NCBI RefSeq assembly: GCF_045920555.1
Contig: NZ_CP174509.1
Location: forward strand, 2,294,001-2,358,000
Length of the DNA: 64,000 nucleotides
Direction: 5' to 3'
Origin: Pseudalkalibacillus sp045920555
Lineage (GTDB): Bacteria > Bacillota > Bacilli > Bacillales > Fictibacillaceae
Positions 16,889 through 26,773 of this stretch are shown one piece after another. Every line of letters begins with the position of its first letter. The stretch's first letter is position 1. Below the pieces are notes generated by a model, which had not been told where the DNA came from, made no database searches, and saw only the letters and a list, made by a program, of their open reading frames with translations. The position numbers and the translations under genes are program-made.

Positions 16889-16902
16889 AGGTGGTCACGT
16901 AA

Positions 16903-18165
16903 ATGAATACATTTATTTCGATCGTAATTATCTTTGGTGCTCTCGTATTCTTTCATGAATTAGGGCATCTGTTATTAGCAAAGAGAGCCGGAATATTATG
17001 CCGTGAGTTTGCAATCGGTTTTGGTCCTAAAATTTTTTCATCTAAAAAAGGGGAAACCTTGTATACGATCCGCTTGCTCCCACTTGGTGGGTTCGTACGC
17101 ATGGCAGGGGAAGATCCCGAAGGAATCGAAATAAAGCCAGGCAAACAAGTCGGATTGATTTTTGATCCAGATGGAAAGGTCAAACAAATTATTGCCAATC
17201 AGCTTTCACGTTATCCTGATGCCAAGGTGGTCACCGTCGAAAAAGCGGATATTGAGCATGACTTGGTTTTAAGAGGGCATGTAAATGATGAATTGACTGA
17301 ATCATATCTGGTACACCCTCAGGCAGAATTTGTACAGGATGGTTTGCCGGTACAAATCGCCCCTTACGATCGCCAATTCGGTTCTAAATCTTTAGTCGAT
17401 CGATTTCTGGCGATTTTTGCGGGGCCTTTGATGAATTTCTTGCTCGCATTTGTATTATTAGCTGTCTATGCAATGACTCAAGGTATCCCTGTTGATGAAG
17501 CACAATTAGGTAAACTTGATAAAGATGGAGCAGCGTATGAAGCAGGACTTCAAGAGGGGGATCGTGTCCTCTCTGTTGATGGTGAGGCTGTAAATACCTG
17601 GGAAGAACTGGTCAGAGTCATTCAACAAAACCCGAATGAAGAACTGCAGTTCACAGTCCAGAGAGATGGACAAACAGAAAAAGTGACAGTCACCCCTGAT
17701 GAACGTGAAGCGCAAAATGGGGAATCCTCTGAAGGTTATATCGGTGTCTATATGCCGACTGAAGTTTCATTCCTCGGTTCATTACAATATGGAGTCGAGA
17801 AAACAGGCGAACTCACAGTATTGATCGTACAGGCCTTAGGGCAACTTGTTACAGGCCAGATATCTTTTGACAACCTGTCAGGTCCTGTAGGGATTTATAA
17901 TTACACCGATCAAGCTGCTGAGGGAGGCGTCTTCGTTTTATTGCAATGGGCTGCTTTCTTGAGTGTCAACCTCGGTATTTTCAACCTGTTGCCGCTACCG
18001 GCACTTGATGGTGGAAGATTGACTTTCTTAGCAATTGAAGCTGTCCGTGGAAAGCCGTTGGACCCACAAAAAGAAGGGTTAGTCCACTTCATAGGATTTG
18101 CGTTGTTAATGTTACTGATGATCGTAGTGACATGGAACGACATCCATAAATTTTTCGTCAATTAA
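16903..18165 (+). CDS. rseP: Site-2 intramembrane metalloprotease RseP/RasP
   Basis: This zinc protease cleaves anti-sigma factors and leftover signal peptides inside the membrane (RasP in B. subtilis). The 420-residue protein has the HELGH zinc motif at residues 18-22 in the first membrane helix, a PDZ domain at about 195-275 (AYEAGLQEGDRVLSVDG), and the third zinc-ligand motif NLLPLPALDGGRL in a late helix. It follows dxr by 14 bases. A terminator lies downstream. Confidence 0.96.
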   Translation: MNTFISIVIIFGALVFFHELGHLLLAKRAGILCREFAIGFGPKIFSSKKGETLYTIRLLPLGGFVRMAGEDPEGIEIKPGKQVGLIFDPDGKVKQIIANQLSRYPDAKVVTVEKADIEHDLVLRGHVNDELTESYLVHPQAEFVQDGLPVQIAPYDRQFGSKSLVDRFLAIFAGPLMNFLLAFVLLAVYAMTQGIPVDEAQLGKLDKDGAAYEAGLQEGDRVLSVDGEAVNTWEELVRVIQQNPNEELQFTVQRDGQTEKVTVTPDEREAQNGESSEGYIGVYMPTEVSFLGSLQYGVEKTGELTVLIVQALGQLVTGQISFDNLSGPVGIYNYTDQAAEGGVFVLLQWAAFLSVNLGIFNLLPLPALDGGRLTFLAIEAVRGKPLDPQKEGLVHFIGFALLMLLMIVVTWNDIHKFFVN

Positions 18166-18198
18166 GATCAATCTGCTCACTTCCATGGCCCACTAATA

Positions 18199-18239
18199 CA
18201 AAACCTGGCTCATCCACATCAGATGAACCAGGTTTTTTC
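18199..18239 (+). terminator. rseP terminator
   Basis: AAACCTGG..TCATC pairs with GATGA.CCAGGTTT, then T6. Ends the uppS-cdsA-dxr-rseP operon. Confidence 0.88.
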
Positions 18240-18263
18240 TTTCATTCTATCTTGAACTCTCTT

Positions 18264-18316
18264 GATTTTCAGCTCATTCGTGTGAAAAATCCTTTCACAC
18301 GAATGAGCTGAAAATC
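18264..18316. repeat. Perfect 24-bp inverted repeat with 5-nt loop
   Basis: GATTTTCAGCTCATTCGTGT plus GAAA (18264-18287) is exactly complementary to 18293-18316, separated by AATCC. It lies behind the rseP terminator and before proS, has no T-tract, and so is not a normal terminator. A decayed relative of its right arm (TTCACACGACTGAACTGAAA) occurs at 24659-24678 before rimP. It looks like a dispersed hairpin repeat. Confidence 0.8.
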
Positions 18317-18452
18317 AGTTACATTAATCCTTGTTTACTTATTTAACTTAAAACGGTTGATTTTTTAAGCTAGTACCTTTTAAATTATAGTAGTGTGTTT
18401 ATCAAATCATCGAATGATCCAACGTAATTTATTAAATAAAGAAGGTGCTGTA

Positions 18453-20147
18453 ATGAGACAAAGCAATCTATATATCCCTACTTTAAGGGAAGTCCCTTCA
18501 GATGCTGAAGCAATAAGCCACCAGCTGTTGGTACGTGCTGGCTTCATCCGCCAAAGTGTTTCTGGAGTCTATTCCTTTTTACCTTTAGGCCGTAAAGTCC
18601 TTAGGAAAGTGGAAACAATCATCCGAGAAGAAATGGATAGCATCGGTTCACAAGAAGTATTGATGCCGGCATTACAACCATCTGAACTTTGGGAAGAATC
18701 CGGGAGATGGAATACATATGGACCTGAATTGATGAGGTTGAATGACCGCCATGATCGCAAGTTCGCATTAGGCGCTACACATGAAGAATTGATCACAAGT
18801 TTACTACGTGATGAAGTGAAATCCTATAAACGCTTACCAATGGTCCTTTATCAAATACAAGCGAAGTTCCGTGATGAAAAACGCCCACGATTCGGTCTTT
18901 TAAGAGGCAGGGAGTTCATCATGAAAGATGCTTATTCATTCGATGTCGATTCGGACGGACTGGACCGTAATTATGATGCCATTTATAATGCCTATATGAA
19001 TGTATTCAAGCGATGCGGCTTGAATTTCAGGGCTGTAATCGCTGATTCAGGTGCCATGGGAGGAAAGGATACTCATGAATTCATGGTGCTTGCCGATATC
19101 GGGGAGGATACGATCGCCTATTCCGATGAATCGGATTTCGCTGCGAATATTGAAATGGCTCCTGTTAAGGTGACTTATACGAAAGACTCGGTTCCTGTTG
19201 AAGAACTTAACAAGGTTAAGACAGAAAACAAGCGCACTATCGATGAAGTTGCCGAATATCTCAATGTAAAACCGCAAAACTGTATCAAATCACTTTTGTG
19301 GATGGTAGACGAGAAACCTGTTCTTGTACTCTCCCGTGGAGATCACGAGATAAATGATATCAAAATCAAAAATGTCCTCGATGCTGAAGTAGTACAGTTG
19401 GCAACGGAAGAACAGACGAAAGAAGTCATCGGTTGTGAAGTCGGTTATATCGGACCAGTAGATGTTCCAGAAGAAGTAAAAGTAATTGCCGATCATGCAG
19501 TAGCTTATATTGTCAATGGGGTATGCGGGGCCAATGAACCGCACATGCATTATCAAAACGTTAATCCTGAGACGGATTTTTGGGTAGATCTTTATGAAGA
19601 CCTACGATTCATAGAGGAAGGTGATCCTTCTCCGGATGGAAAAGGAAAGATCGTTTTCGCAAAAGGTATCGAAGTTGGGCATGTGTTCAAGTTAGGGACA
19701 AGATACAGTGAATCGATGAATGCTACCATTCTTGATGAAAATGGTAAAGCAAAACCAATTACTATGGGCTCATACGGAATCGGTGTTTCCCGTGTAATGG
19801 CAGCTGTAGTTGAACAAATGCATGACGAAAACGGGATTGTCTGGCCTGAGACGTTATCTCCGTTCGACGTCCATCTCATTTGTGTCAATCCGAAAAATGA
19901 AACTCAAGCACAGCTCGGAGAAGAACTTTATACTCAACTGAAGAATGATCGTTTTGACGTCCTCTATGATGATCGAAAAGAACGTGCTGGTGTTAAATTC
20001 ACTGATGCTGATCTGATCGGAATTCCGGTTCAGGTCATTGTCGGGAAGCGAGCAGAAGAGGGGATTGTCGAAGTGAAGAACCGACAGTCAGGTGAAAAAG
20101 CAGAAAAGCATATTTCTGAAATTGAAAGTTATATTTCACAGCTATAG
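18453..20147 (+). CDS. proS: Prolyl-tRNA synthetase (bacterial type, with editing insertion)
   Basis: ProS charges tRNA-Pro. The 564 residues equal the B. subtilis protein. Class II motif 2 is in AKFRDEKRPRFGLLRGREFIMKD, the INS editing domain spans about 230-390, and motif 3 is MGSYGIGVSRVMAA. The ATG at 18453 is chosen because MRQSNLYIPTLRE is the family start; the longer frame adds 20 unrelated residues. I looked for a T-box leader and saw none; the upstream gap holds only a terminator and a palindrome. Confidence 0.97.
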   Translation: MRQSNLYIPTLREVPSDAEAISHQLLVRAGFIRQSVSGVYSFLPLGRKVLRKVETIIREEMDSIGSQEVLMPALQPSELWEESGRWNTYGPELMRLNDRHDRKFALGATHEELITSLLRDEVKSYKRLPMVLYQIQAKFRDEKRPRFGLLRGREFIMKDAYSFDVDSDGLDRNYDAIYNAYMNVFKRCGLNFRAVIADSGAMGGKDTHEFMVLADIGEDTIAYSDESDFAANIEMAPVKVTYTKDSVPVEELNKVKTENKRTIDEVAEYLNVKPQNCIKSLLWMVDEKPVLVLSRGDHEINDIKIKNVLDAEVVQLATEEQTKEVIGCEVGYIGPVDVPEEVKVIADHAVAYIVNGVCGANEPHMHYQNVNPETDFWVDLYEDLRFIEEGDPSPDGKGKIVFAKGIEVGHVFKLGTRYSESMNATILDENGKAKPITMGSYGIGVSRVMAAVVEQMHDENGIVWPETLSPFDVHLICVNPKNETQAQLGEELYTQLKNDRFDVLYDDRKERAGVKFTDADLIGIPVQVIVGKRAEEGIVEVKNRQSGEKAEKHISEIESYISQL

Positions 20148-20164
20148 AGATGTTCGACGGCCTG

Positions 20165-20202
20165 AAGGGACTGACGAGTATTTACCAGTCAGTCCTTTGC
20201 CT
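20165..20202 (+). terminator. proS terminator
   Basis: AAGGGACTGAC pairs with GTCAGTCCTTT around a 12-nt loop, followed by a T-rich stretch. Confidence 0.88.
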
Positions 20203-20302
20203 TTTTAACCTTACATATTGTGAAGATAAACAAATAGATTTACAAATATACTGACGCTGTGCCCGTATTCCCTATTAACCGTTTGAAAGGAGTCAAGATG
20301 AA

Positions 20303-23300
20303 ATGGAAGACCTAGAAATTCGGAAACAACGATTGTCCTTGTTGCTTGAACAAATCGGTTTTCCTCCAGAGAAGCTATTCTTCTTTGAAGAAGGATATTT
20401 GAAAAAGCTCTCCATACAAAAGGAACAGAAAAAATGGACCTTCCATATTTTCATAACATCTCTTTTACCATATGAAGCCTACCAATTACTTGAGACACTC
20501 CTGCAAAAAGCGTTCCATGCGATCGCAAACACAAATTGTGTCATCCATTGTGGACAAAAAGAAGTCACCAATGATCTATTTGAGGGATATTGGAGCTCAT
20601 GCATCGAACAATTACAAGCCCAAAACCTTCCTGTACTCGATATGCTTTCAGGGAAGAAGCCAACCCTTGAAGGAAATAAGGTGACAGTAAAGGTATCGAA
20701 CGATGCCCAAGCAATGCTGTTTCAAAGAAAACTAGGTCCATCCCTTGGGACTGCCTTCAAAAGATATGGTTTCCCTCCATTAACATTTGAAACGAAAGTG
20801 GATCAGAATCAGGAAGATTATCAAAGATTCGTCGAGCAACGAGAGCAGGAAGATAAGACAAAAGTGATGGCTGCTTTGATGGAGAAAGAAAAAGCTGAGA
20901 AGAAACTTGAAAACGGCATCCGAGAGGAAAAACTGAAGATCGGTTATGGGATAAAAGATGAACCAGTCCAAATACAGTCAATTGTAGATGAAGAAAGAAA
21001 AATCACAGTTCAAGGTTATGTGTTTGACGCTGAGACACGAGAGTTGAGGAGCGGGCGTGTCTTACTGACGTTCAAAGTAACGGATTATACAGATTCCCTC
21101 CTTATAAAAATGTTCTCACGTGATAAGGAAGATATCCCAAAACTACAATCCCTGAAGAAAGGGATGTGGGTGAAAGCGCGCGGAGGAATACAAAATGATA
21201 CGTTCGTAAGGGATCTTGTGATGATTGCGAATGATATCGAAGAGCTCTCGCCAGTGGTCAGGAAGGATGAAGCCCCAGAGGAAGAAAAACGGGTCGAACT
21301 CCACCTTCATACCCCGATGAGTCAGATGGATGCGATAAGCTCTACGTCTTTACTCGTTGAACAAGCAGCAAAATGGGGGCATCCTGCAGTGGCGATCACA
21401 GATCATGCAGTCGTCCAATCCTATCCAGAAGCTTATTCTGCCGGGAAAAAACATGGAATCAAAATCCTATATGGCCTGGAAGCGAATCTAGTAGATGATG
21501 GTGTTCCAATCGCTTACAATGACCAGCACAGACTCTTGCAAGACGAAACATATGTCGTTTTTGATGTGGAGACGACAGGTCTATCGGCTGTCTATAATAA
21601 AATCATAGAACTTGCAGCGGTGAAAATTAAAAACGGTGAAATCATCGATCGTTTTGAATCGTTCGCCAATCCACACCACCCACTTTCGGCAACAACGATT
21701 GAACTGACTGGGATTACCGATGATATGGTCAATAATGCTCCAGAGATCGAAGATGTGATGAAGGATTTCCATACGTTCATCGAAGACTCGATTTTAGTTG
21801 CCCATAATGCCAGCTTTGATATGGGATTCCTGAATGTCGGATTCCGAAATGTCGGCATCGGGGATGCGAACAATCCGGTCATCGATACACTCGAACTTGG
21901 TAGATTCTTATATCCAGAGTTCAAAAACCATAGGTTGAATACGCTTTGTAAAAAGTTTGATATTGAATTGACACAGCATCACCGGGCGATTTATGATGCT
22001 GAGGCGACTGGATATCTGTTACTGAAAATGATCAAGGATAGTATCGAGAAAGGGATCAACTATCATGATGAATTCAACGATCATATTGGGGAGACCGGAT
22101 TCGAACGGACTCGCCCTTCCCATTGCATCATCCTTGCCAAAAACCAGGAAGGGCTGAAAAATATTTACAGACTTGTGACAGAGTCCCATATCAACTATTT
22201 CTATCGTACCCCGCGTATTCCGAGATCGAAATTGAAGAAATACCGTGAAGGGATCCTCATCGGATCGGGGTGCGACAAAGGTGAAGTCTTTGAGGGTATG
22301 ATGCAGAAGTCACCTGAAGAAGTGGAAGAAATCGCCAAATTTTATGATTATCTTGAAGTGCAGCCGATAGGAAATTATGAACATCTCATAGAAAAAGAAC
22401 TTGTCCAGAATGAGCTTGCATTGAAGGAAATCATAAAGAATATCGTCAAACTCGGAGAGAAGCTTAACAAGCCGGTAGTAGCGACTGGAAATGTTCATTA
22501 CCTCAATGAAACAGATAAAATTTACAGGAAAATCCTCATCGGTAGTCAGGGGAATGCGAATCCGCTCAATCGCCAGAAACTTCCTGATGTACATTTTCGA
22601 ACAACGGGTGAGATGCTCGAAGAATTCGACTTCCTTGGAGTAGACGTTGCAAAGAAAATTGTCGTAGAAGCAACACGAACGGTAGCCAGCCAAATCGAAG
22701 AAGTGAAACCGATCCCGGATGATCTATACACGCCTAAGATCGAAGGAGCAGATGATGAAATCCGTAATATGAGTTATGGGCGTGCACGAAGCATCTACGG
22801 AGAAGAGCTTCCGAAATTGGTGGAAGACCGGCTGGAAAAAGAGCTTAAAAGTATTATCGGTCACGGTTTTGCCGTCATCTATTTGATTTCTCAAAAACTT
22901 GTAAAGAAATCATTAAATGATGGCTATCTCGTTGGATCCCGAGGTTCAGTCGGTTCCTCATTCGTTGCGACGATGACGGAAATTACTGAGGTAAACCCTT
23001 TACCACCACATTATGTTTGTCCATCTTGTAAGCATTCTGTGTTTTTTGATGATGGTTCAGTAGGATCTGGATTCGACCTGCCGGACAAACAGTGTGAAAA
23101 ATGCGGGGATGACTATACGAAGGATGGTCATGATATACCATTTGAAACCTTCTTAGGATTTAAAGGTGACAAGGTTCCAGATATCGACCTCAACTTCTCG
23201 GGGGAGTATCAACCACGGGCACACAATTATACGAAAGAGCTGTTCGGTGAGGATTATGTATACCGAGCAGGAACGATTGGTACAGTTGCTGACAAAACTG

Positions 23301-24598
23301 CATACGGTTATGTCAAAGGGTATGCATCTGACTATAATATCCATTACCGTTCAGCAGAGATCGATCGGCTTGTCAGTGGATGCACAGGTGTCAAACGGAC
23401 GACAGGACAGCACCCTGGTGGAATTATCGTCGTACCGGATTACATGGATATTTTCGATTTTTGTCCGATCCAATTCCCAGCAGATGACAAGAACTCAGAA
23501 TGGAAAACGACACACTTCGATTTCCACTCTATACATGATAACTTGTTGAAGCTAGATATCCTGGGGCACGATGATCCGACTGTCATCCGGATGCTCCAAG
23601 ATTTGAGCGGTATCGATCCGAAGACGATCCCGACTGATGATGCAGAAGTCATGAAACTTTTCAGTGGGACAGAGTCATTAGGGGTCACAGAAGAACAGAT
23701 CATGTGTAAGACAGGAACATACGGAATCCCTGAGTTCGGTACACGTTTCGTAAGGCAAATGCTTGAAGAAACGAAACCGAGCACTTTCTCGGAATTAGTT
23801 CAGATATCAGGGCTTTCCCACGGTACAGATGTATGGTTGAACAATGCGAACGAGTTGATTGCGAATGGGACATGTGAACTTAAAGATGTAATCGGCTGCC
23901 GTGACGATATCATGGTATATCTGATTTACAAAGGGCTTGAGCCTTCATTGGCATTCAAGATTATGGAATTCGTCCGTAAAGGGAAAGGCTTGCAGGATGA
24001 ATGGATTGATGAAATGAAGAAGAACGGCGTACCGGATTGGTATATTGAATCTTGTAAAAAGATCAAATACATGTTCCCTAAAGCCCATGCCGCTGCCTAC
24101 GTGTTGATGGCTGTCCGGATCGCTTATTTCAAAGTGCATCATCCAATCCTCTTCTACGCTGCATATTTCACTGTACGTGCAGATGACTTTGATTTGGAAG
24201 TGATGATAAGAGGTTCCGCCGCAATCCGTAATCGTATCGAGGAAATCAACCAAAAGGGTCTGGATGCATCCCCGAAAGAGAAAAGCTTGTTGACGGTCTT
24301 GGAATTGGCCCTTGAAATGTGTGAACGCGGATTTGGATTCCAAAAGGTTGATCTGTATCGTTCATCAGCTTCTGAATTCATCGTTGATGGGGATACGTTG
24401 ATCCCACCGTTCAATGCGATTCCTGGACTTGGGACCAATGCTGCAATCAACATCGTGAAGGCTAGAGAGGACGGCGAATTCCTCTCGAAGGAAGATCTGC
24501 AGCAACGTAGTAAGATTTCCAAAACCGTGATTCAGTACTTAGAGGATCAAGGGTGCCTAGAAGGGCTTCCTGATGCAAACCAGCTCTCGTTGTTCTAA
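20303..24598 (+). CDS. polC: DNA polymerase III alpha subunit, Gram-positive type PolC
   Basis: PolC is the main replicative polymerase of low-GC Gram-positives. The 1431 residues have the expected order: N-terminal domain, OB fold (about 240-320), PHP domain beginning RVELHLHTPMSQMDA near residue 330, an inserted DEDD 3'-5' exonuclease with FDVETTGLS near 420, zinc-binding CPSC...CEKC near 910-935, the polymerase core with PDIDLNFSGEYQ and GTIGTVADKTAYGY, and a C-terminal clamp-binding QLSLF. The start overlaps a five-codon frame (ATG 20298, stop 20315) that sits at a better distance from the AGGAG box. Confidence 0.98.
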   Translation: MEDLEIRKQRLSLLLEQIGFPPEKLFFFEEGYLKKLSIQKEQKKWTFHIFITSLLPYEAYQLLETLLQKAFHAIANTNCVIHCGQKEVTNDLFEGYWSSCIEQLQAQNLPVLDMLSGKKPTLEGNKVTVKVSNDAQAMLFQRKLGPSLGTAFKRYGFPPLTFETKVDQNQEDYQRFVEQREQEDKTKVMAALMEKEKAEKKLENGIREEKLKIGYGIKDEPVQIQSIVDEERKITVQGYVFDAETRELRSGRVLLTFKVTDYTDSLLIKMFSRDKEDIPKLQSLKKGMWVKARGGIQNDTFVRDLVMIANDIEELSPVVRKDEAPEEEKRVELHLHTPMSQMDAISSTSLLVEQAAKWGHPAVAITDHAVVQSYPEAYSAGKKHGIKILYGLEANLVDDGVPIAYNDQHRLLQDETYVVFDVETTGLSAVYNKIIELAAVKIKNGEIIDRFESFANPHHPLSATTIELTGITDDMVNNAPEIEDVMKDFHTFIEDSILVAHNASFDMGFLNVGFRNVGIGDANNPVIDTLELGRFLYPEFKNHRLNTLCKKFDIELTQHHRAIYDAEATGYLLLKMIKDSIEKGINYHDEFNDHIGETGFERTRPSHCIILAKNQEGLKNIYRLVTESHINYFYRTPRIPRSKLKKYREGILIGSGCDKGEVFEGMMQKSPEEVEEIAKFYDYLEVQPIGNYEHLIEKELVQNELALKEIIKNIVKLGEKLNKPVVATGNVHYLNETDKIYRKILIGSQGNANPLNRQKLPDVHFRTTGEMLEEFDFLGVDVAKKIVVEATRTVASQIEEVKPIPDDLYTPKIEGADDEIRNMSYGRARSIYGEELPKLVEDRLEKELKSIIGHGFAVIYLISQKLVKKSLNDGYLVGSRGSVGSSFVATMTEITEVNPLPPHYVCPSCKHSVFFDDGSVGSGFDLPDKQCEKCGDDYTKDGHDIPFETFLGFKGDKVPDIDLNFSGEYQPRAHNYTKELFGEDYVYRAGTIGTVADKTAYGYVKGYASDYNIHYRSAEIDRLVSGCTGVKRTTGQHPGGIIVVPDYMDIFDFCPIQFPADDKNSEWKTTHFDFHSIHDNLLKLDILGHDDPTVIRMLQDLSGIDPKTIPTDDAEVMKLFSGTESLGVTEEQIMCKTGTYGIPEFGTRFVRQMLEETKPSTFSELVQISGLSHGTDVWLNNANELIANGTCELKDVIGCRDDIMVYLIYKGLEPSLAFKIMEFVRKGKGLQDEWIDEMKKNGVPDWYIESCKKIKYMFPKAHAAAYVLMAVRIAYFKVHHPILFYAAYFTVRADDFDLEVMIRGSAAIRNRIEEINQKGLDASPKEKSLLTVLELALEMCERGFGFQKVDLYRSSASEFIVDGDTLIPPFNAIPGLGTNAAINIVKAREDGEFLSKEDLQQRSKISKTVIQYLEDQGCLEGLPDANQLSLF

Positions 24599-24888
24599 GT
24601 TCTTTAAAATTACGGAGAGACTCAGGCACTTATCGACAGCCCCGTGTGAAGGGGTTCATTCACACGACTGAACTGAAACATTGATAGGGGCATTCGCAGA
24701 GTCTGGTTCTAAGTTGCAATGCTGCTCACGTTTATGGTATATTGAAATTGGAAATACTAGTGAATAGGTCGTCGGAAGGAGTGGGTGCCAACCCACTCTT
24801 TCCTTTATGTTTGATATCTTTTTTCTAGAATATTCGGAAGTTATAAAGTTGAAGCAGAAAATGTCCCAATGATAAAGGAGGGCCACAT
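24599..24888 (+). promoter_or_regulatory. Promoter and leader of the rimP-nusA-infB operon
   Basis: A sigma-A-like promoter is seen (TTGCAA 24714-24719, 18-bp spacer, TATATT 24738-24743). Downstream, a 13-bp hairpin (24774-24786 with 24791-24803, loop GCCA) is followed by a modest T-rich stretch. A hairpin at this place could attenuate the operon, and NusA is known to act on such hairpins in other bacteria; feedback here is inference. Upstream, 24640-24680 holds a decayed copy of the palindrome found at 18264. Confidence 0.55.
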
Positions 24889-25359
24889 ATGAGTAAAAAG
24901 GTGACTGAGATAACGGAAGAACTTGTAACACCGATCTTAGAATCCATGGACCTTGAACTAGTAGACATTGAGTTTGTTAAAGAGGGAAAGAATTGGTTTC
25001 TAAGGGTATATATCGATAGTGAAGATGGTGTAGACATCGAAGAATGCGGCAAAGTAAGTGAACAATTGAGCGAGAAATTGGACGAAGTCGATCCGATCTC
25101 CCAGGCTTATTTCTTAGAGGTATCATCACCAGGTGTAGAACGTCCTTTGAAAAAGGATGCAGACTTTCATAAAGCGGTCGGGAAGCATTTGTATGTCAAG
25201 ACATACGAGCAGATTGACGGCCAAAAAGAATTCGAAGGTACGCTCACCGCATTTGATGGGGAAGAGCTTTCTGTCGAAATTCGAATCAAGACAAGAACGA
25301 AGGAAATCAGGATACCGTATGACAAAGTGGCAAACGCTCGGTTAGCAGTATCATTCTAA
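24889..25359 (+). CDS. rimP: Ribosome maturation factor RimP
   Basis: RimP helps assemble the 30S subunit. The 156 residues contain the N-terminal alpha/beta domain (LVDIEFVKEGKNWFLRVYID), the ISQAYFLEVSSPGVERPL signature and the C-terminal SH3-like domain. AAAGGAGGGCC precedes the ATG. It heads the nusA operon, as in most bacteria. Confidence 0.96.
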   Translation: MSKKVTEITEELVTPILESMDLELVDIEFVKEGKNWFLRVYIDSEDGVDIEECGKVSEQLSEKLDEVDPISQAYFLEVSSPGVERPLKKDADFHKAVGKHLYVKTYEQIDGQKEFEGTLTAFDGEELSVEIRIKTRTKEIRIPYDKVANARLAVSF

Positions 25360-25378
25360 TCCTAAGGGGGAGAGTCCA

Positions 25379-26485
25379 ATGAGCGATTTAATGGATGCGT
25401 TGACAGTACTTGAGAAAGAAAAGGGAATCAGTAAAGACGTAATTGTGGAAGCGATTGAAGCTGCTCTGATTTCGGCGTACAAACGAAACTTCCATCAAGC
25501 ACAGAATGTCCGCGTTGATTTTAACCAGGACACGGGTAGTGTTAAAGTATTCGCAAGAAAGAATGTCGTGGACGAAGTCGAAGATAGCCGTTTGGAAATG
25601 TCAGTCGACCAAGCAAAGGAAATCAGTCCACAATATGAAGAAGGGGATGTCGTCGAACTTGAAGTGACACCGAAGGACTTCGGTCGTATTGCGGCCCAGA
25701 CAGCAAAGCAAGTCGTGACACAAAGAGTTCGTGAAGCAGAACGCGGAATCATCTATTCTGAATTCATCGATCGAGAAGAAGATATCATTACAGGAGTGGT
25801 ACAACGTCAAGATCATCGTTTCATGTATGTGGATCTAGGAAGAGTTGAAGCGTTGTTGCCTACTACTGAACAAATCCAATCAGAGTCGTATAAAACGAAT
25901 GATCGGATCAAAGTGTTCATAACGAAAGTCGAGAAAACGACTAAAGGACCTCAGATCATGGTTTCCAGAACTCATCCAGGGTTATTGAAAAGATTATTCG
26001 AGCTAGAGGTACCTGAGATTTACGATGGAACAGTTGAAATCAAATCGATATCACGTGAAGCTGGAGATCGTTCCAAAATCTCTGTCCATGCAGAGGATCC
26101 TGAAGTAGACCCTGTCGGATCTTGTGTGGGACCAAGAGGTCAGCGGGTCCAAACAATTGTAAATGAGCTTCATGGAGAGAAGATCGACATTGTAAGATGG
26201 TCCAAGGATCCGGTAGAATATGTAGCTAATGCACTGAGCCCTTCAAAGGTGCTTGAAGTCCAAGTGAATGAAGAAGAGAAGATGACACGTGTCATCGTTC
26301 CTGACTATCAACTTTCACTTGCAATTGGTAAGCGAGGTCAGAATGCTAGATTAGCTGCGAAGCTGACAGGTTGGAAAATCGATATCAAGAGTGAGTCCGA
26401 AGCAGTTGAAAAGGGCCTATACGATCCAAACAAACAACCTGAAGAGCCGGATTATGATGAATATGATGAAGAGCTGGAAGATTAA
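25379..26485 (+). CDS. nusA: Transcription termination/antitermination factor NusA
   Basis: NusA binds RNA polymerase and nascent RNA and promotes pausing and hairpin termination. The 368 residues include the N-terminal polymerase-binding domain, an S1 domain (about 135-200), and two KH domains (DPVGSCVGPRGQRVQTI and LAIGKRGQNARLAAKLTGW). The C-terminal acidic repeats of E. coli NusA are lacking, as normal for Firmicutes; a short acidic tail ends it. Confidence 0.98.
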   Translation: MSDLMDALTVLEKEKGISKDVIVEAIEAALISAYKRNFHQAQNVRVDFNQDTGSVKVFARKNVVDEVEDSRLEMSVDQAKEISPQYEEGDVVELEVTPKDFGRIAAQTAKQVVTQRVREAERGIIYSEFIDREEDIITGVVQRQDHRFMYVDLGRVEALLPTTEQIQSESYKTNDRIKVFITKVEKTTKGPQIMVSRTHPGLLKRLFELEVPEIYDGTVEIKSISREAGDRSKISVHAEDPEVDPVGSCVGPRGQRVQTIVNELHGEKIDIVRWSKDPVEYVANALSPSKVLEVQVNEEEKMTRVIVPDYQLSLAIGKRGQNARLAAKLTGWKIDIKSESEAVEKGLYDPNKQPEEPDYDEYDEELED

Positions 26486-26500
26486 AAGGAGAGAGAAACG

Positions 26501-26773
26501 ATGAAAAAGCGGAAAATACCGATGCGAAAGTGTATAGCTTGTCAGGAAAACAAGCCGAAGAAAGAATTGATTCGCATTGTCCGTACTCCTGAGGGAGAAG
26601 TTTCGATAGATCTTACCGGTAAGAAGTCAGGCAGAGGAGCTTATATATGCAACGAGATCTCCTGTTTTGAATTGGCACAAAAAAAGAAAGCATTCCAGAA
26701 CCAACTATCTGTCCAAGTTTCTGACTCTGTATACGAAGAATTGAAAAACCAGGTCAGGGAACCGGGGAACTAG
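26501..26773 (+). CDS. ylxR: YlxR family RNA-binding protein
   Basis: A 90-residue basic protein with the DUF448 signature MRKCIACQENKPKKELIRIVR and GRGAYIC. The YlxR family lies in the nusA-infB operon across Bacteria and is a predicted RNA binder; in B. subtilis it has been reported to affect expression of metabolic genes and in other species to bind RNase P RNA. It is separated from nusA by 15 bases and abuts ylxQ. Confidence 0.93.
   Translation: MKKRKIPMRKCIACQENKPKKELIRIVRTPEGEVSIDLTGKKSGRGAYICNEISCFELAQKKKAFQNQLSVQVSDSVYEELKNQVREPGN

Noticed and set aside
18166..18452. T-box leader for proS
   Set aside because: No AGGGTGGNACCGCG-type element; the gap is explained by a terminator, a palindrome and AT-rich promoter sequence.
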